27,242 bases of DNA from CAZDQL01 sp964507325. GTDB lineage: Bacteria > Planctomycetota > UBA1135 > GCA-002686595. The notes under the pieces were generated by a model, which was not told the DNA's origin, made no database searches, and worked only from the letters and a program-made list of their open reading frames with translations. Below, piece after piece: positions 8,601 to 15,749 of this stretch (positions within the stretch are counted from its first letter, which is position 1; every line of letters begins with the position of its first letter). Where the stretch lies: assembly GCA_964507325.1 (NCBI GenBank), contig CAZDQL010000089.1:1-27242 (forward strand), read 5' to 3'. The position numbers were made by a program, and so were the translations under genes.

Positions 8601-10648
8601 GTCAGGTGCGGGACGACCAGCTCGACTACCTGGTGCTCGAGATCCCCCTGCCCGGGGGCGCCCGGGTGCTGGAGGGGAGCGTCGAGGGAGGACTGGGGCA
8701 CTTCGAGCAGCGCGACGGCCTGCTGGTCGTGCCCCTGGGCACCGTGCGCGGCACGAAGCGGGTGCGCTACACCCTCTTGGGGGTCGACCCCGGCTCCTAC
8801 CGCATGGCGCCGCCGGTCCTCTTCAGCGTCTACCAGCCGGAGCGCGTCGCGCTCGGCAAGCCCGAGGACCTGGTGGTGCTCGAGCGCGGCGTCCCCTCTC
8901 CCGATCAGTACCGACCCAGCCCCGACGAGCTCTACCACCACGGCGAGCGGCTCTTCGAGGCAGAGGACCTGGCGGGGGCCAAGGAGAAGCTCGACGCCCT
9001 CTACGCCGCCCACCAGGGGAACCTGCGCGACGAGCCGCTGAAGGCCCTGGCGCGCATGCGGCTGACCGTGGCGCTGGCGGATCGCGATCCGCGGGCGGCG
9101 GTGCGCTTCTTCGAGGTGCTGCGCGAGAAGGACCCGGAGTACACCGTGCCCTTCGAGGAGATCGTGGCGGTGGGCGAGGCCTACCGCCAGCTCGGTGAGT
9201 TCGAGCGCGCCTTCCTGATCTTCCGCGCCACCGCCCGCGAGACCTTCGGCAACGACCTGGAGGTCGCCGGCACCCTGCGCGAAGAGGGGGAGCTCGCCGG
9301 TGCCCTCGACACCCTGGACGCCCTGACGCGCGCCTACCCGGACCTGCCCGCGGTCACCAGCGCGCGGCTGGCCCTGGCGGACCAGCTCCTGATCCTGGCG
9401 CCGGAGGCGCACCGTCACGAGAGCCTGCGCAAGGCGGGCTACGACCGGGCGGCGCTCACGGCGCGGGGTGTGGAGCTCTTGAAGCGCTTCCTGGCGATGC
9501 ACCCCACCTCGCCCCTGGCGCCCGACGCGGGGCTCAACCTGGTCAGCGCCTACCTGGGGCTCCCGGACTACGAGACCGCGGCGGAACTGGCCGGCGAGAT
9601 GGCGGAGCTCTACACCGAGCCGCGCTTCGCCGACGCCTTCCTCTACACGCGCGCCGTCGCGCGCTGGCACCTCGGCCGCGAGGAGGAGGCGCTGGAGGCG
9701 CTGCAGCGGATCGCCGCGGCGGAGTACCCGGACGAGCAGGGGCGCAAGCACCCTAGCGAGAACCGCGATCTGGCGCTCTACATCCTGGGGCAGATCCACC
9801 ACGCCCGTCAGGACGCCGAGACCGCCTCGGAGTACTACCGGCGCGTCGAGGACCTCTTCGCCGACGCCCGCGAGGCGCTGGTGGACTTCAAGCGCCAGAC
9901 CCTGGTCCTGGAGGAGGTCACCACCGCCCGTCCCGGGGAGGCGATCGAGCTCGAGCTCACCCACCGCAACGTCGAGCGGGCGGAGCTGGCGGTCTACGCC
10001 GTGGACCTGATGACCCTCTACCTGCGCGAGAAGGACCTCTCTAGCATCACGGCGGTCAACCTGGCGGGGATCGCCCCCACCTTGACCACCACCGTGGAGC
10101 TGGGCGCGGGCCCCGACCTGCGCGAGCGCGAGAGCAGTGCCGACCTGGCGCTGAACGAGCCCGGCGCGTACCTGGTGATGGCCCGCTCGGGCGCTCTGCA
10201 CGCCTCGGGGCTGGTGCTCGTCAGCGACCTGGAGCTCGAGGTGGCCGAGGACCCGCGCTCCTCCCGGGTGCGGGTGCAGGCGATCGACGCGGGGAGCGGA
10301 ACCTACGTCAGGGACGTGGACGTGCGTGTGATCGGCTCCGCGAGCGGGACCTTCGTCACCGGCGAGACCGACCCGCGCGGTCTATTCCTGGCGGATGGGG
10401 TGTCGGGGGCTGCCACCGTCGTCGCCCGTCACGACGAACGCCACTACGCCTTCCACCGCGGCGAGGCTCTCCTGGCCCAGGCCGGCGAGGACGTGCGGCA
10501 GGAGGACCTGAGCCGAGACCTGGAGCAGGAGTCGTACTTCAAGAACGTGATCGACTTCAACACCCGGGCCCAGGCGCAGCGGGGCCTGGAGCTCCAGAAC
10601 GAGATCTCGCGCGACCGCAAGGGAGTGCAAGTCCAACAGGTGAAGTAG
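2690..10648 (+). CDS. Giant TPR / alpha-2-macroglobulin-like periplasmic protein
   Basis: A 2652-residue exported protein. The ATG at 2690 was chosen because it starts a clear signal peptide (MRAIALLTTVVFLLLSSLPV, then DAG) with no lipobox; the frame is open to 2567 but the extension lacks export character. In order: signal peptide; TPR-like helical repeats (about 45-530); macroglobulin-like beta domains (about 545-1200), beginning with an RNVExxExxLYAxDL motif; a bait-like region (about 1210-1360) with Gly-rich and charged stretches; the A2M core motif around Trp1369 (FWTPSVVTD then LPDKATRWR); a helical toroid (about 1544-1850); a receptor-binding-like domain (about 1850-2065); a second TPR block (about 2070-2400); and a second macroglobulin-like segment (about 2410-2590). 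Bacterial A2Ms are usually 1500-1700 residues and trap proteases in the periplasm. The CxEQ thioester motif expected near residue 1550 is absent. A sulfatase-fold lipoprotein follows 32 bases downstream. The A2M assignment is sure; protease trapping without a thioester is inference. Confidence 0.9.
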   Translation: MRAIALLTTVVFLLLSSLPVDAGEGDAQDLASVPNPVREALMHARWDEALALLDELAGTRSEERDLWLYLAGVAHDQAGRGEDALAALMQLERGFPESAWVDKARFLRAEIHRSRGEIQQAEALYEQAVGRLRSPERQGELAQIYLRFADEASTPPDAPDPQSSLDLDRAYSLYAKVLGLDAPTTLRDRALFRMAICMREKGDHGAAAVHFQTYLDDLEEPQRLWEARALLGRAELAAGQAVQARRTFEDLAADLTAAIASGEAAEELREEVGDARYDLARSWGGGGDAGKLAIAAYRRFLEEFPDHEKGTPAAFAIAVIERDLGLLDDAVTSFQAVTQRAAPATEEREVLEEHERMVREALYHKGSAQQNRGHYQEAIATFETYVSRYPSGPEWAAAQRGIVDSRFLIGAEHAQEERFEEARQAWRDFLELFPLDGRAPGLEENLGGLYFEEAQAQRREDPEAEVAPLLRQAIDQWARVIRRYPGSEEASRSLFRTALMQETELDELEAAIETYRRCAETGGGWADRARARLARMTEPSLMLLTERTWRSQEAAQVKLHLRNVESVEVTLYALDLESYFKKHLTHQRVEELDLDLIAPDQRLEVEIDDYREYAPLEREVELPVEGPGVWAVAVTADELRATTLVIRSDVDVILKSSRREVLVFAQDVPRGVPAEDVRVLLALPRPEEPPLLLELETGEDGIARGRFEELAEGSELSVLAVRDGHYASDGMSLSGLSVAQGLTPRGHVSTDRSAYRPGDRVRWRAIVRAVQEGAYHFTPGARVDALVRDSHGRPLHREELALSEFGTVHGEFDLPPQAALGDYAIQLSGPDLPDVAGGFQVAQYQLRKVEVTLEPEREVYYRGEEVVVIARATYYYGEPVVGSPLQCLLPDGRMVEERTDAEGRVELRFGTRDFLHEQPLFLAATLTEEGVSGQGTVWLATHGYSASLTTRHPVVIAGDAVEVELETKSPSGEGLAREMTLEVLRYEPGPRGTLREVPVEERQLTTDEENGRAHTSLTLLEGGQYVLRAEGIDRFGNPVLASSSLEVSGDDDAVKLRLLADSQRTEVGRTLRLELVNRAGEGLALVTFEGETILGYRLVELPAGRSELELPVTGEHFPNFRVAAAMMEGQKLYEATSDFAVKRALVVKVTPGAEVVAPGAEAQVKLTVTDQLGEPVEAELALAVVDASLFDLYPDGTAALPDFFDSAALRVVGLRTTSSCGFAYHGITTSIDQTILEEGRRVRALHAWAEQREELMGQLAALGYGAGGGAGGDAVQSGDFPTLAFQDQLGVDEAGVLALRYAQTMAVEEKEVARGGLATGSDDFFLGRGENQHRTQRAYGTFSKRIDAGLAGRAGEPPAMAFDAHTAFWTPSVVTDEAGQATLSFELPDKATRWRLTVRGVGPGTLLGEARGELVTRSELFAELRAPRTLVEGDTPRLAARIHNLTGKRGTAELTLTVAAGEETEVLTARVELGDAAVVEHLFEALEPVIADDLRLELSVAADIAGQAQSVAATEEVPVRPYGLERVASASGVVRDLQTAWLELPRGREYEDRLVELYVGPSLDRVLIDEALGRGPRVYRTLGAVSHAAVASDLVGACAVLEAMQRSGRATNPEYGHLRAHAQGLLAALVAAQNHRDGGWTWLEQGQSAPEPSARVALALAAASGAGLAPPEDTLVRLTGFLSNSFRRAPEQANERKATLTHALAALDKGDFAAANRLYRERNNLSPAALAHTVLALVEMKRAPMATELARLLEDRMELAGDAPQGVSRAFCSVAGNGAWNGSTLDMTALAVIALERALPASPRISQGVEYLLAQRPWGATRGRGMALAAAARYQRETERWDDLARLTLTVGDAEPLVLEIERDGAGRHLRIPLEGAGRRVPLRFELEGRAQPHFAARLTGFSSDVTPPRVDHGFRITRTLYEALPPRFRGRALPVGFSVLRERSRTWNNTVDHLPLGASTTVVLSLHRDGQVRDDQLDYLVLEIPLPGGARVLEGSVEGGLGHFEQRDGLLVVPLGTVRGTKRVRYTLLGVDPGSYRMAPPVLFSVYQPERVALGKPEDLVVLERGVPSPDQYRPSPDELYHHGERLFEAEDLAGAKEKLDALYAAHQGNLRDEPLKALARMRLTVALADRDPRAAVRFFEVLREKDPEYTVPFEEIVAVGEAYRQLGEFERAFLIFRATARETFGNDLEVAGTLREEGELAGALDTLDALTRAYPDLPAVTSARLALADQLLILAPEAHRHESLRKAGYDRAALTARGVELLKRFLAMHPTSPLAPDAGLNLVSAYLGLPDYETAAELAGEMAELYTEPRFADAFLYTRAVARWHLGREEEALEALQRIAAAEYPDEQGRKHPSENRDLALYILGQIHHARQDAETASEYYRRVEDLFADAREALVDFKRQTLVLEEVTTARPGEAIELELTHRNVERAELAVYAVDLMTLYLREKDLSSITAVNLAGIAPTLTTTVELGAGPDLRERESSADLALNEPGAYLVMARSGALHASGLVLVSDLELEVAEDPRSSRVRVQAIDAGSGTYVRDVDVRVIGSASGTFVTGETDPRGLFLADGVSGAATVVARHDERHYAFHRGEALLAQAGEDVRQEDLSRDLEQESYFKNVIDFNTRAQAQRGLELQNEISRDRKGVQVQQVK

Positions 10649-10670
10649 CGAGGGTGCAGCGGGATAGAAT

Positions 10671-10674
10671 GGAG
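10671..10674 (+). promoter_or_regulatory. Ribosome binding site fixing the 10681 start
   Basis: GGAG lies six bases before the ATG at 10681. It favours that codon over the in-frame GTG at 10654 and ATG at 10669, neither of which has a well-spaced purine-rich site and both of which would put charged residues ahead of the signal peptide. Confidence 0.5.
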
Positions 10675-10680
10675 CGCTCC

Positions 10681-12048
10681 ATGCACTCCCGCGCACTCCT
10701 CCTGCTCCTGGCCCTGACCGCCTGCGGCCCCGCGCGGGACGACGGCGAGGCGGCGGTCCACGACTGGAGTGGAGTCCGCCCCCCGGACGTGGTGCTGGTC
10801 CTCCTGGACACGCTGCGCGCCGACGCCCTCTCCTGCTACGGGCACCCCGAGGTGGCGGCTCCCTACCTGGCGCAACTGGCCAGCCGCTCGACGCTCTTCC
10901 ACCGCGCCTACGCGCCCTCGACCTGGACCGCGCCCTCCAGTGCCTCGGTCCTGACGGGGCTGTACCCCGACCGGCACGGCGTGACGCGCGGCTTCCTGGC
11001 GCACTTCAGCGAGGAGGAGGTGGAGGTCGCGGAGCAGGACGTGGAGTCGATCGAGCTGCTGGCGATCGCCGACGGTGTGTCCACCGTGGCGGAGCGCTTC
11101 CGCGACCTCGGCTTCGCCACCCACGCCATCGTGGCCAACGTCAACATCGGCCCGGAGATGGGCTTCGAGCGCGGGTTCGACCACTTCGAGCGACTCAGCC
11201 AGGCGCCGGCCAACATCATCCGTCAAGCGCTGCTCGCCAGGCGCGAACAGATGGAGGCCGAGGGGCGCCCGGTCTTCCTCTACCTGCACTTCAACGACGT
11301 CCACGAGCCCTACGAGCTGCGCCCGCGCTTCTTCACCAAGGCGGACGACCCCGAAGACCTGGCGCAGTTCTACTACGCCCGCTACCAGAGCGAGCTCGGC
11401 TACATGGACGCCTTCCTGGGGCGCCTGCACGCCGAGATGGAGTGGAACCACGACACCCTGCTCGTGGTGATCGCCGATCACGGCGAGGAGTTCGGCGATC
11501 ACGGCCAGTTCTCGCATCAGTTCACCCTCTACAACGAGCTGAGCCAGGTTCCCTTTCTGGTCTTCGGCCCCGGCTTGGGGGTGCGCCCCGGCCGAGTCGA
11601 GGAGAACGTCTGCTTGGTGGACGTCGTCCCCACGCTCATCGACCTGCTCGGCATCGATCCCCCCCGTGATGTCGACGGCCGCTCCCTGGCGAGCCTGTGC
11701 CGCATGGACGACAAGCAGACGGGCCACGACCGCGAGCGCCAGGACCTGAACCAGCGCCCCCTCATCCTGCACCGCTTCGAGGAGGGGCAGCACCTGTGGG
11801 GCGTGATCCTGGGCCGCTGGAAGCTGATCCTCTCCCCCGACGGTGAGAGCGTCGAGCTCTACGACCTCCACACGGATCGCCGCGAGACCCGCGACCTGGC
11901 CCCCGAGGAGCCCAAGCGTTGCGAACGGCTCCTGGAGATCCTCGAGGAGCACATCGAGCGGGAGGGGAAGGCGAACTCGGCGCGCTCGAACGTCGAGATC
12001 GACGAGGATCTGATGAGGCTGCTGAAGGGGATGGGGTACGTGAAGTGA
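10681..12048 (+). CDS. Sulfatase-fold lipoprotein with Thr nucleophile
   Basis: 455 residues. The N-terminus MHSRALLLLLALTAC is a lipoprotein signal with lipid Cys15. The alkaline phosphatase/sulfatase superfamily fold is shown by DTLRADALSCYG (metal Asp43), LTGLYPDRHG, FNDVHEPY (His208), IADHGEEFGDHG (Asp266-His267), and a typical C-terminal block of GRWKLI, ELYDL and RDL. The sulfatase nucleophile motif C/S-x-P-x-R is replaced by T83-A-P-S-S, so there is no Cys or Ser for formylglycine conversion. Thr is the nucleophile in superfamily relatives that cleave or transfer phosphate esters, such as phosphoethanolamine transferases and lipoteichoic acid synthase. The gene may therefore act on phosphate or phosphonate esters of envelope material rather than sulfate; that is inference. 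The metal ligands appear intact, so an active enzyme is likely. It follows the macroglobulin giant by 32 bases, probably as a two-gene operon, and ends convergently with the next gene. Confidence 0.85.
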   Translation: MHSRALLLLLALTACGPARDDGEAAVHDWSGVRPPDVVLVLLDTLRADALSCYGHPEVAAPYLAQLASRSTLFHRAYAPSTWTAPSSASVLTGLYPDRHGVTRGFLAHFSEEEVEVAEQDVESIELLAIADGVSTVAERFRDLGFATHAIVANVNIGPEMGFERGFDHFERLSQAPANIIRQALLARREQMEAEGRPVFLYLHFNDVHEPYELRPRFFTKADDPEDLAQFYYARYQSELGYMDAFLGRLHAEMEWNHDTLLVVIADHGEEFGDHGQFSHQFTLYNELSQVPFLVFGPGLGVRPGRVEENVCLVDVVPTLIDLLGIDPPRDVDGRSLASLCRMDDKQTGHDRERQDLNQRPLILHRFEEGQHLWGVILGRWKLILSPDGESVELYDLHTDRRETRDLAPEEPKRCERLLEILEEHIEREGKANSARSNVEIDEDLMRLLKGMGYVK

Positions 12049-12064
12049 CCCGGGGAGCGGGTCA
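12046..12064. terminator. Palindrome joining two convergent stop codons
   Basis: TGACCC (12046-12051), a seven-base loop, and GGGTCA (12059-12064) form a perfect six-base-pair stem. The first TGA is the stop of the plus-strand gene and the last TCA is the stop, read on minus, of the next gene. The convergent stops are thus the two ends of one hairpin. No U-tract follows on either strand, so bidirectional termination is possible but not shown. Confidence 0.35.
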
Positions 12065-13291
12065 GTGTCCCTCTGCGAGTCCCCGTCGCCACCCCTCGAG
12101 GGCGGCCTCCAGCGCCTCGACCCGTGCGGCGTGTCGCGCGGAGAGGTCGGTGCGCTCCTCCGGATCGGCCAACAGGTCGTAGAGTTCGCAGCTCCCCGTC
12201 TCCTGGTCGCGGATCAACTTCCAGCGCTCGTCGGTGATCGCCCGCAGGCTGCGCGCGCGGTCGGTCTCGCAGACCAGGAGCCGCGCGGGAACGGGCAGGT
12301 CGGGCAGGGCCACCGCGCCGTCGAAGGGACCCGCGTCGCCGACGCGCAGCAGGGCGAGCAGGGTGGGCGACACGTCGATCAGGCTGACCGCCCCCCGCAC
12401 CACTCCTGGGGAGAGGCGCGGCCCGGCGAGGATCCAGGGGACGTGCACCACCTCGTCGTAGAGGCGTTTGGCGGAACCGAGCTCACCGTGTTCGCCGAGC
12501 TCGGTGCCCGAGATCCCCACCACCACGACGTAGGTGTCCTCCAGCCTGCCGCGTGCGGCGAGCGCCTCCAGGAGTCGCCCCAGCTGGCGATCGACCGCGG
12601 CGATGGCGTCGTCGTGCAGCACTTCGAGGGCCACCCGGTCCGCCTCGGTCAGGTGCGGGACGAGCTCCATCAGCTCCCCCAGGGTGCGCGCGTCCCTCAC
12701 CGGTCCGGCGTAGTCTCTTTCGACCAGGGGCTCGCGCGAGTCCCAAGGCGGCAGGGGATCGGCGAAGTGCGCCAGCATGGCGAAGGGGCGCTGCCCCGCG
12801 CTGTCGAGCAGGGAGAGGCTCGCTTCGCAAACCTCCGCCGCACTGGAACCGACCTCGACGTAGGTCTCGAAACCCTGGTCGAGACCGAAGCGCGCGGCGG
12901 CGAAGGGGTGGCTCACCACCGCCGCCGTGAAGTAGTCGCGCCGCTCGAGCGCCTCGGAGATCAGCTCGGCGTCGTGGGAGAGCCGCTTGGAGAGGTCGGT
13001 CCACCCCAGTCCACTCGGGTAGCGCCCCGTCAGGAGGGCCGCCAGCGCGGGAGCGGTCCAGGGGGTCGGGGTCACGGCGTCCGCGTAGCGCACCCCGCGC
13101 TCGGCGAGCCGGTCGAGGGTCGGGGTGGCGGACTGCGGATGGCCGTAGCACCCCACGCGATCGGCCCGCAGCCCGTCGACCGCCACCAGGAGCACGCTCG
13201 GCGGCCGAAGCTTCTCCCCGGCGCGCACGCCGTCGCCGGCCCCGCAGGCGAAGCAGAGGAGGAGACAGGTGTAGGGGAGCAGACGGGCCAT
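12062..13291 (-). CDS. Sulfatase-like lipoprotein, active site partly lost
   Basis: 409 residues from the ATG at 13291, which starts MARLLPYTCLLLCFAC, a signal with a weak lipobox and Cys16. The frame is open to 13501 but that extension is Arg/Pro/Gly-rich. The sulfatase fold is clear: VDGLRADRVGCYGHP (Asp39), WTAPALAALLTGRYP with Thr79 at the nucleophile position, a LDAVDRQLGRLL-type helix, ELGEHGEL, VPWILAGPRL, IDVSPTLLALL, and C-terminal ERWKLI and ELYDLLADPEERTDLS. The DHG metal motif is replaced by Ile260-Ser261-Gly, and the usual DPHxPY is DPLPPW with the His lost. It is therefore probably catalytically dead or strongly altered. It is the last gene of the five-gene minus-strand block, 74 bases after the beta-sandwich protein. 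It shares its lost residues with the lipoprotein at 15750-16973 and is closer to it than to the one at 10681. Confidence 0.85.
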   Translation of the reverse strand: MARLLPYTCLLLCFACGAGDGVRAGEKLRPPSVLLVAVDGLRADRVGCYGHPQSATPTLDRLAERGVRYADAVTPTPWTAPALAALLTGRYPSGLGWTDLSKRLSHDAELISEALERRDYFTAAVVSHPFAAARFGLDQGFETYVEVGSSAAEVCEASLSLLDSAGQRPFAMLAHFADPLPPWDSREPLVERDYAGPVRDARTLGELMELVPHLTEADRVALEVLHDDAIAAVDRQLGRLLEALAARGRLEDTYVVVVGISGTELGEHGELGSAKRLYDEVVHVPWILAGPRLSPGVVRGAVSLIDVSPTLLALLRVGDAGPFDGAVALPDLPVPARLLVCETDRARSLRAITDERWKLIRDQETGSCELYDLLADPEERTDLSARHAARVEALEAALEGWRRGLAEGH

Positions 13292-13365
13292 CCCGCGGTG
13301 GAGCTTAGGATTCGCGGGGGGGGCGATCCACCATGGCATCGGGGGGGTACGGAGTCGGGATCCCC

Positions 13366-15660
13366 TCAGCGCCAATCGTGGTACTGGACCCGCACCTCCG
13401 GAGGCTGGGGGCCGTCTGCCGGCCACTCGAACACCGTGCCATCGCGAATCGGGCTGCGGGAGCGGCGTTCCCCGTCCACGCCCAGATCCCAGATCGTCCA
13501 CTCACCGGGGGGGAGCTCGAGCTCGATGTGGCCGTCCCGTCCGACCCGCGCCCTGCCGTGGCCGAAGTCGGTCTTGCCTCCCACCGAGAATCCGATCCAG
13601 TGGTCGGCGAGGGGTTCTCCGGTTCCGGCACCGAGGACGAGCAGTCGCCCGCGGTGGAGCGCGATATCGACATCGCAGCGCGCCTCCGCCCCGGGCTCGA
13701 TCGTGATTCGCCCTGGATGCTCGTAGGTCCATCCGGACCACATCGCCATGACGGTCAGCTTCCAGTCGCCCGAGAGCAGTGTGGGGAACTGGAAGACGCC
13801 GACGCGACCGCGGAGGGCGATGGCCATGTCGAGGTACTCGGGGAGCGGCGGATCGAAATCAGCCTGGAGAACGAGGGCGAGATCGGGGTCGGGCTTCCCG
13901 TTCACATGCGCCCTCACCTGCAATGAGCCGGGGGTGCGCGTCGTCAGGTTGTCTGGAAGGACCGTCGTCCCCGGGAGGAGGTCGGCCAGCTCCACCAGGA
14001 GCATCACCTGAGAGAACTCGCGCTCGTCCTCACTCTCCGCTTGCCCGTGCTTGACGGCCAAGTAGAGCGCCGTCGGTGTGCAGGGCAAGGGCCCCAGTCG
14101 GAAGCCGCCTTCGGCATCGACTTTGGAGCGCGCGGCGATCCACTGACCCCAAGGGGCTGGCGAGGTGCCGGGGTGAGCCACCAGGACTTCGAGCAGGCGC
14201 GTATGCGACCGATCGACTCCGGCGAGTCGGCCTTCGATCCAAGCGACCCCAGCGCAGCGCAGGTCGACCGTGATGTGCTCCACGGATCCGACAGTGACCG
14301 GTAGCTCCGCGACCGGAGCACCCGCCACTACTGCTTCGAGCACGTGGTCACCCTCGGGCAGTGCGTCGAGGGTGAAACTGCCATCGGCGCGCGTGCGGAC
14401 CGCGCGATCCGTTCCCCGCAGGCCGACCTGGATCCCCGCCAGCCCGGTGCCGGACGCGTCACGAAGGCGACCCAGGATGGTCGGAGTCCGTTTGAGCGCA
14501 ACTCGAATTGTCCGCACCTCTCGAGGTGCGAGGCTTTCGACCTCGAGTCGCTCGGACACGTAGCCGGGCGCCGAGACCCAGAGGGTGAAGTTCCCCGCGA
14601 CGAGCCCCCTGAGGGTGGAATCGGAGGGGCGCTCCCCAGGTCTCCAAGCGCAGTAGGTGTCCTCGCAGCCCGCCCACTTGAAGAGCAAGCGCTCTCCGTC
14701 GATCTGCTCCCCACTGGAGGCGTCCAGCGCCAGGACCTGGAGGGCGGAGCTGCCGACGAGCTCGATCCCGACCCTCTCTCCGAGTCGAATACCGCTCCGC
14801 GACACGGGCAGGAAGCGCTCGTCGGTGATCTCGAACGCGTACTCGCCCGCGGCGAGACCGCGGAAGACGAATCCACCGAAGCGCGCTTCCGCGGGTGGTA
14901 TCGACTCTCCCGCGGCGGAGATCAACACCAGCTCCTCGAGCGGCTCGATCCCCTGCGTGTAGACCGCGATCCAGTCCGGGGGAGTCTCCGCGTGACCGGA
15001 GAGGGCTGGGCCCTCGTAGCTCACGGCCTGGTGCCCCCCGCCCGCCTCCAGACGCACCGTTTCTGCGATCGGCTGTCCCCCCGGACTGGCCGGGAACAGG
15101 GTGAGCTCCAGCTCCCCCGGCGGAAGGTCGGGGATCCGCAACACGCCGTCGGTGCAGGTTCCCTCCCCCATGAGCGGGACCGGATCCGCTTCGTGGCCTA
15201 GGTCGATGCGGCTGGTCCTGATCAGCCACTGCCACTGACCGTCCGTGTTGAAGCCCTCCGGTGACACGATCTCGAGCGTGAGGACTTCCCCCTTCTCCAG
15301 GTGCACGTCACCCACGTCCGTCCACCTGTCGTACGGCAGGTCGAACCAATTCCAGTAGAGCGAGACGTAGCCGGGCAACTCGGCCCACATGTCCATCTGC
15401 ATCGCCTGGGGGGGATGGAAGGGGAACTCGAAGCTGCCATCGGGACCGGTCGTGGCCTCGAGGGGCTTCCACTTCCAGGGGAGCCCGTGCTCGGCGATGG
15501 CCTCGTCGTTGCTGCCGAATCCGTCCACCACCAGGTGGACGCCGCCGGCGGGCGCGCCGTTGGGAAGGAGGATCCTCCCTCGAATCCCAGCGTCGACCTG
15601 TTGAGTGGTGGTCTGACTCCCGACCAGTGCTAAGACGAGACTCGGAACGAAGTGCAACAT
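13366..15660 (-). CDS. Secreted carboxypeptidase-regulatory-like beta-sandwich repeat protein
   Basis: 764 residues with a short signal peptide (MLHFVPSLVLALVGSQ). The body is a chain of beta-sandwich domains. At least two match the carboxypeptidase regulatory-like pattern of x-G-x-V/L-x-D..G-x-x-L-A-G followed by T-x-x-D-G-S-F: one at about 26-80 and a good one at about 394-460. Other segments repeat the same rhythm of GD/GE turns and LPPGE-type loops. No catalytic motif is seen, so binding, adhesion or a structural envelope role is likely. The ATG has the best Shine-Dalgarno of the window. Third-position composition is looser than in its neighbours: 12 of the first 54 codons end in A or T, including TTA and GCA, which are rare elsewhere here. 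This could mean a separate origin or weaker codon selection. It sits between two degenerate sulfatase-like lipoproteins, 89 and 74 bases away, in the same direction. Confidence 0.8.
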   Translation of the reverse strand: MLHFVPSLVLALVGSQTTTQQVDAGIRGRILLPNGAPAGGVHLVVDGFGSNDEAIAEHGLPWKWKPLEATTGPDGSFEFPFHPPQAMQMDMWAELPGYVSLYWNWFDLPYDRWTDVGDVHLEKGEVLTLEIVSPEGFNTDGQWQWLIRTSRIDLGHEADPVPLMGEGTCTDGVLRIPDLPPGELELTLFPASPGGQPIAETVRLEAGGGHQAVSYEGPALSGHAETPPDWIAVYTQGIEPLEELVLISAAGESIPPAEARFGGFVFRGLAAGEYAFEITDERFLPVSRSGIRLGERVGIELVGSSALQVLALDASSGEQIDGERLLFKWAGCEDTYCAWRPGERPSDSTLRGLVAGNFTLWVSAPGYVSERLEVESLAPREVRTIRVALKRTPTILGRLRDASGTGLAGIQVGLRGTDRAVRTRADGSFTLDALPEGDHVLEAVVAGAPVAELPVTVGSVEHITVDLRCAGVAWIEGRLAGVDRSHTRLLEVLVAHPGTSPAPWGQWIAARSKVDAEGGFRLGPLPCTPTALYLAVKHGQAESEDEREFSQVMLLVELADLLPGTTVLPDNLTTRTPGSLQVRAHVNGKPDPDLALVLQADFDPPLPEYLDMAIALRGRVGVFQFPTLLSGDWKLTVMAMWSGWTYEHPGRITIEPGAEARCDVDIALHRGRLLVLGAGTGEPLADHWIGFSVGGKTDFGHGRARVGRDGHIELELPPGEWTIWDLGVDGERRSRSPIRDGTVFEWPADGPQPPEVRVQYHDWR

Positions 15661-15663
15661 CTT

Positions 15664-15670
15664 CTCCTCC
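15664..15670 (-). promoter_or_regulatory. Strong Shine-Dalgarno site
   Basis: Read on the minus strand, GGAGGAG lies three bases before the ATG at 15660, with GGAGG five bases from it. It is the strongest ribosome binding site in the window and confirms this start. Most other starts here have little or no such site. Confidence 0.75.
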
Positions 15671-15749
15671 GACAGATGGCATGGGGTCGAGGATCAGATT
15701 GCCCGACGGGGACGAATCGCGCCACCAGGCCGTGGCGGCGGCCAGCCGA

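Noticed and set aside
2621..10201. 2526-codon open frame on the minus strand opposite the macroglobulin giant
   Set aside because: It is a composition artefact of GC-rich coding DNA. Its translation is His/Gln/Gly/Val-rich without domains, while the plus frame has a signal peptide, TPRs and A2M motifs.
13292..13501. 70-residue N-terminal extension of the second sulfatase-like gene
   Set aside because: It is Arg/Pro/Gly-rich, overlaps the 3' part of the next gene, and would bury the lipoprotein signal that begins at 13291.
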